Part shown: positions 18,354 through 22,852 of the stretch, in pieces | Layout of the letters: each line of letters starts with the position of its first letter | How positions within the stretch are numbered: position 1 is the stretch's first letter | Assembly (NCBI GenBank): GCA_049999765.1 | Contig: JBNGIQ010002419.1 | Span: 1 to 22,852 of the forward strand | Direction: 5' to 3' | DNA from: Phaeoceros laevis | Taxonomy: Eukaryota > Anthocerotophyta > Anthocerotopsida > Notothyladales | DNA length: 22,852 nt | Notes under the pieces: model-generated | Databases searched by the model: none | Seen by the model: the letters and a program-made list of their open reading frames with translations, nothing else | Told to the model about the DNA's origin: nothing | Made by a program: the position numbers and the translations under genes

Positions 18354-21300
18354 TCAGAGAACCTTTTTCTCCACCTTCGTGAGCCGCGGGGGTGTTCTAG
18401 GATCGTCAGGTATCAGACCTACCAGTGTCACAGGGACCAAGGCTGCCATAGCTTGAACGAAAATGCCCAGTGGTAAATATGTGAAACTGTTAGACGTAAT
18501 CTGCAAATATGAAGCCAGGGCTACTCCAAGGTAAGCACTGAAGGTATTAGCAAGGCAATGGGCTGACATAAAGAATGCAAGCAAAGACCCCTCACTTCCT
18601 GCAGGGCAGAGCCGCGCCAAAAGCACCATAAAAGGCAAAATCTTGAACTGCGCTACAGCTTCAACAAATGCACTCACCCCTAAAACAAAAAACTCATCCC
18701 TAATCCCCAACAGTACATTGACACGGCTAACAAGAAGAAAGTCCGAGAGCATGCAGAAGCAAAGAAGACACTGTACATAGGCTACTACTTTGCGCAGTGG
18801 CAACTGCTTGAGATAGCGATTAAACAGGACACTTCCTGCCATCAGTCCTAATTGCCCCACAACCTTTTGGATGCCAAGAAATGCTGGATCAATATGCAAC
18901 TCTTGTGTTTGAAAGAAGAACAGGCTGCTCCCAAGAGTAGGTGTCAATGCATAGGATGCCACAAACCACAACAGTGGGCGTACGACTTCAGGCTTCCTTA
19001 TCAACTCCATCAACATGGAGAACTGCTGCCGCATCATGTCAATAGAGCTGGGCCTACCTAGAAAAGTGGCTTTTGCAAAAGTTAGTTGACCATTGCAGTC
19101 CGTGCCATCCACATGGTCGCCACCTTCACTCTTGAATTTCATCTCAAAGGCCCCTCCTTCCAAATTTACTGCTCCACCTCCTACCCTTGAAACACCCGTG
19201 AAATCCACCCTCCCAACACCCAGGTTTGCTACATCATCCCCAACTCCAACCACCCTACGAGACGCCTGATTACTGTCAAGTTGAGCAAGCGCAATTTTTT
19301 CGTTCTTCTGAAAATTCAGATGAACTCCAAGCACCTTAATTTTAGACAAGGATAACCCACTTCCAGATTCTCTAACAGGTGGAGCCACAGGACTTTCTTC
19401 CCTCCTTGTACCACCTAATCCAAAAGACCGTTCACTGACTGTGAAGCACACTATCAGCTGAGCAATCACCATTAACAGGAAAATAGAGAACATTGTGTGG
19501 CAATCAATCCTTTTAAGAGCCAGACCACCACAGAGACTCCCTAAAACTCCACCTGTTGCCAGGGCTATCCATGCTAGAGATTGCAACTCGCCAGTGCTGT
19601 TTGGATCCTTTTTGCCAGCTTCTGCAACTAGAGCATCGTTCATCACTTCAGCAATAGCTGCCCCCAGGTTGCTGACTGCAAGAAGCACTGTCAAAAGACC
19701 TAACGAGGCAGTTGCTCCTGGATTCATTATGATAGCTCCCCACGATAAAGCTTGAAGAGATGCTGCAAAATATTACCAGGAACATGGTAAAATTTAGTCA
19801 GGAGAGCCAAGAATCCACAACTCCACAAGTAACAGCACAATACGCTTCTTTCTCCACATGTGAATTCCGTACAGAAGTGTACACCTGCAGCAATGCATAC
19901 ACCAATCACAACATACATTGCTAGACCTCTTGTGTCCAGGAACATCCTAAGTAGCGACCCATGTTTTGAAGAATAACAGAACTTACCTGCTATTGCTAAG
20001 TAAGGAAGTCTGTGACAGCCTCCTATGAATAGCGTATCAGACATAATGCCGTAAACGGGTTTTGCTACCATTGGCAAGCTTGCCGAAGAAAGTATAAACT
20101 GCATCGTAGCTGGATCAACTTGAAGCCCATCTTTGAACAAAAAGGACACTGCAAGCCATGGAAAACTACGAAACCCCTGAATCCAATATCCCATCACAAT
20201 CAGTCCTACGAATGATGTCCCGTACGTCACGGATATACGCTTCAACCATGATAAGAAGCCCATGTCCCACAAGTAACTGCACACGACAGTTTGGCTGGAT
20301 GCTTGAGCAACTGCAGTCAGAGGACTCCTGCGCACCAGCTTGAGCATAGGTTCAGTGTTATAGAAAATGGTGCTTGTCTTCAGAGCTGTTCGCTGAAAAT
20401 CATCCCATCCGTTATGGGCCCTACCCCTAATGCACCTCAACCAAGACTCCAACCAACGAATTGCTACATTAGACTTCCAGATGAGAAGGGTATTTCCTGG
20501 AGTCCAAAATTTTTCGCTTTTGTCTTCTGCTAAATTCCTACTCTTACCCTTCAGCCTTGAAACAACTTGCAGCAAGTATGTCACATCCAAGCACCATAGC
20601 ACAAATGGGGGCCTATCATCAGAAAAAGTAGGCCATCTGCTGCGGCCCTGGCAATCAACCGAAACTGCCAACCGACATGGAAAAGAAGCAAACTCATCTT
20701 TCAAGCGCTGAAGTAAGCGAAGAAATGGGGGAAACTCCAGTTTGCTCGACAGCTGAGTAACAGTCTTCTGGCACTCATTAGCACTGTCCAACGACAAAAT
20801 GGCTTCGCTCTGAAACGTTTTAACTAAAAGCACTCCCGCTCCCCTAAACCTGTTTTCATCACGTTGCCACTTGATGCCTCCAATTACCTGAGGCCTGTAA
20901 CTTCTCGCATCCAGCGACCTGTACTTCGTAGGCTGCAGCCACCCATCCAGCAAACCACAGGAGTACTGAAGCAACTGCCATCCCACCAGCGTAGGTACTA
21001 GACCCGATAGGAGCACATGAACTATCCAAAACTCCCTGGGGCTCCCCACAAGCAATCTATCAAAGTCCGGTGACGTACTGACAGAAGTTACCAAGAGAGT
21101 CAGGGGAGTGCAGATCTCGTCCAGCTTCAGAACTCTGTTGCTTAAACAGTCAAGTTCGCCGTCCTTGCAGTCTCTTGTTGCTCGTAGTGCCTCATCGTTT
21201 GACTGATGGCTCTCTTCAAAAACTTTCACCCTGTTCGCATCCCATGCCGCTCTGCCGTTGTCAGCCCTTGCAAACGGCGCCTCCCCCCAGCCACTTGCTC

Positions 21301-21547
21301 CCCATCGAAACCCAGATTGCCCTCGTGTAACTGGAGCCCACAAACTAATTCTCCTAATCGACACGACACCAAAGGGGCTGCAACAATGTGTTGCAAACAT
21401 ATCACCACGGGCTCGACAAAATGATTGCCTCCGCGCATCAAAATCGTTGCAGAATGTCAACACATTATTATGCAGATGACAGTCAGCAGAAGGAGATTGC
21501 CTACACGCTGCACCAACAATGGATGAGATGGAAAGCAGGCTGGCCAT
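18354..21547 (-). CDS. Folate-biopterin transporter (BT1) family protein, plastid-type
   Basis: Two exons (21547-19987 and 19762-18354) give 989 residues. The start ATG at 21547 has an in-frame TAG nine bases upstream. Residues 1 to about 80 are Ser/Arg/Cys-rich with few acidic residues, like a plastid transit peptide. About 350 residues of unrecognised sequence follow. The membrane domain begins near 434 with the family signature GYWIQGFRSFPWLA, LQVDPATMQF, LPMVAKPVYGIMSD and HRLPYLAIA. The splice joins this to SLQALSWG and NLGAAIAEVMNDALVAE, as in plant FBT proteins. A poorly conserved loop of about 110 residues (FGLGGTRREE to LGRPSS) separates the halves. More helices follow up to LVGLIPDDP. 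Relatives move folates or pterins, some across the plastid envelope. The substrate here is unproven. Confidence 0.85.
19763..19986 (-). other. Intron of the transporter gene, 224 bp
   Basis: On the minus strand the donor is GCAG|GTAAGT (exon end at 19987) and the acceptor TTTTGCAG|CA (exon resumes at 19762). Removing it joins G and CA into an Ala codon and restores the family pattern HRLPYLAIA-A-SLQALSWG. The intron reads in frame through both splice sites to a stop near 19727, so an unspliced RNA would give a truncated protein. Confidence 0.85.
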
Positions 21548-22614
21548 CCGCCTCTAACCTAAAATGAAAATTGAAAGCAGACAACTCCTTCCCTCAAATT
21601 GCAACTGCAGGCAGAAAGATTCGGCTTAGTCTCAGTTAATTTGGCAAAATAGCGCAAGTGTTTGATGTCCGACTCCAGGTCAGGATGATTAACGGCTGTG
21701 ACTCGCCTCACCAACAACACATGAACGTAACATGTTCAAATCTTCCGCCATAGTACAGGCGCATAAACATATCAACGATCAAGAACATCAAGCAGTTCTG
21801 CCCTCCTCGAGGCTCCTCAGAACTACCAGAAACGAAGTCAGTACTAAAGCTATTTCTCTCGCTTGCTTCCCAGAACTAAGAATGTCACCCGGATGCACCA
21901 TCCTCCCCCTGGACCAAGCTAAAAATTCTGATGCGCTGTGCTAGGAAGGGTACACAAATGCATCCTAGTCATGTCCAGGCATTCATCTCTTGTTACTTGG
22001 AGAGGAGCGCAGAGCGGGCAAGAGAAGAGGACATGTTTCCTCCCTGTTTCCCACGCCACTGTTTCCGTCTTACCGAGGCAGTCTTGCAAGCTCCGTGCTG
22101 ACTTGATTTCCGGGAGCCTCGGGTCGTTCAAGCGCTGTCCTCTCTCTTCACTCCACATGTAGCTGCATATACACCTGGCCGTTCTTGCGTCCGTGCCATC
22201 CCCACCGATCGAGGAAAAACACTCTTCAGACCGGAATAGAAAAATGTGGTAAAACGTCTTGCGCAGCTCCCTGCTACCTCGCTTCACGCCACCTGTTGCT
22301 CGCGAATGACTGGCGCGGCGTGGGCGAGGACGATGGGAGCGAAATTGCCTTGATTCTACCTGGAACAGTAGGGAGGGGCAGGGCCGGGAACTCTGTTAGA
22401 GAACGTAATGACAGCAGTCGCCAGGCGCGACAAAGTGCGGTGGAATTGCGGCGCCATAGCCAGTGCACCGCCTATAATTCCCAGACTCGTGTGTCCCAGC
22501 AGACCCCGAACCGCGCCTGCTGTCTCTCAAGCGGTGGCGCCAGGTGTCCTTCGCACCGCATTCGCCCTATGAACGAGGAAAAATATAGTGTCATCAGATG
22601 AACTTTAACTGGCC

Positions 22615-22620
22615 CACGTG
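22615..22620. promoter_or_regulatory. G-box (CACGTG)
   Basis: CACGTG sits within CCACGTGG (22614-22621), the classical bZIP/bHLH binding core in plants. It lies about 1.07 kb upstream of the transporter start, so it may serve that gene or one beyond the right edge. Confidence 0.4.
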
Positions 22621-22704
22621 GCGCAAGCTGGCGGCCACAAGCATACTTGGGGGGCCACTTGTACGTTTCTCAGGTCGCCTTCAGCGGCGTAGCCTAAATA
22701 TCAG

Positions 22705-22739
22705 GTGGCCAGGCGTGGGCCCCGCCTTCACTTGGCCAC
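22705..22739. repeat. Nested inverted repeat
   Basis: GTGGCCA (22705-22711) pairs with TGGCCAC (22733-22739). Between them GGCG pairs with CGCC, so the whole can fold as a hairpin. GGCCAC words also occur at about 22633 and 22652, so this may be part of a small decayed foldback element. Confidence 0.55.
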
Positions 22740-22852
22740 GGCATGGCATGCCGCCATGCGCTTTCTTCTCACCTCCATCGCCTCTCACCTCCATCTCCTC
22801 TCTCCTATTCGTATACGTTGTGTGTACAATGTGGTATACGTGACCGGCACCG

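Larger units (their letters stand above)
21548..22852. promoter_or_regulatory. Upstream region of the transporter gene; no further gene seen
   Basis: A TTTTAG|G sequence just before the start ATG on the minus strand could be the acceptor of a 5' UTR intron. A G-box, CACGTG, is at 22615-22620 inside an 8-bp palindrome. ORFs here show no known motif. Another gene could begin at the right edge on the plus strand (an ATG at 22756 stays open to the end), but there is not enough of it to judge. Confidence 0.4.

Noticed and set aside
21919-22287. A 122-codon minus-strand ORF upstream of the transporter as an extra exon or gene
   Set aside because: No motif, no splice sites linking it to the transporter that I could support, and an in-frame stop precedes the transporter ATG.

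Overview
The window looks like nuclear DNA of a streptophyte plant. I cannot name the species. The evidence is a plant-type Copia element primed by initiator tRNA-Met, a plastid-targeted member of the folate-biopterin transporter family with a GT-AG intron of about 224 bp, and an extracellular leucine-rich-repeat membrane protein. A non-seed plant is a reasonable guess, not a conclusion.

Left part (about 164-13753): a nested transposon pair. A decayed Copia LTR retrotransposon lies on the minus strand from 13748 down to 169. Its 5' LTR, primer-binding site, leader ORF, gag, protease, integrase and first part of reverse transcriptase run from 13748 to 8734. The rest of its reverse transcriptase and a 97-bp remnant of the 3' LTR lie at 632-169. 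An 8.1-kb non-LTR retrotransposon (LINE) on the plus strand, 633-8733, sits inside the Copia reverse transcriptase. It is flanked by an exact 5-bp duplication, ACCTT, and removing it restores the Copia frame. The LINE has a coiled-coil plus RRM-like ORF1 and an ORF2 with endonuclease, reverse transcriptase and a C-terminal zinc finger. It ends with an unusual 3.1-kb non-coding tail. ORF1 and ORF2 share one reading frame and are separated only by UAG followed by CAA UUA, the context of the tobamovirus-type leaky stop codon. This is the most interesting signal in the window.

Middle part (13754-15640): non-genic DNA with a 299-bp GC-rich inverted-repeat element (MITE-like, 14720-15018), then the upstream region of the next gene.

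Right part: a single-exon gene for a secreted or plasma-membrane LRR protein without a kinase domain (15641-17149, plus strand), a tandem repeat array just downstream (17291-17628), and a convergent two-exon gene for a folate-biopterin transporter family protein (21547 down to 18354, minus strand) with a long N-terminal extension. Positions 21548-22852 are its upstream region, with a G-box and a nested inverted repeat but no gene I can support.

No bacterial-type operons, CRISPR arrays, rRNA or convincing tRNA genes were seen. The two host genes converge and show no evident functional link.
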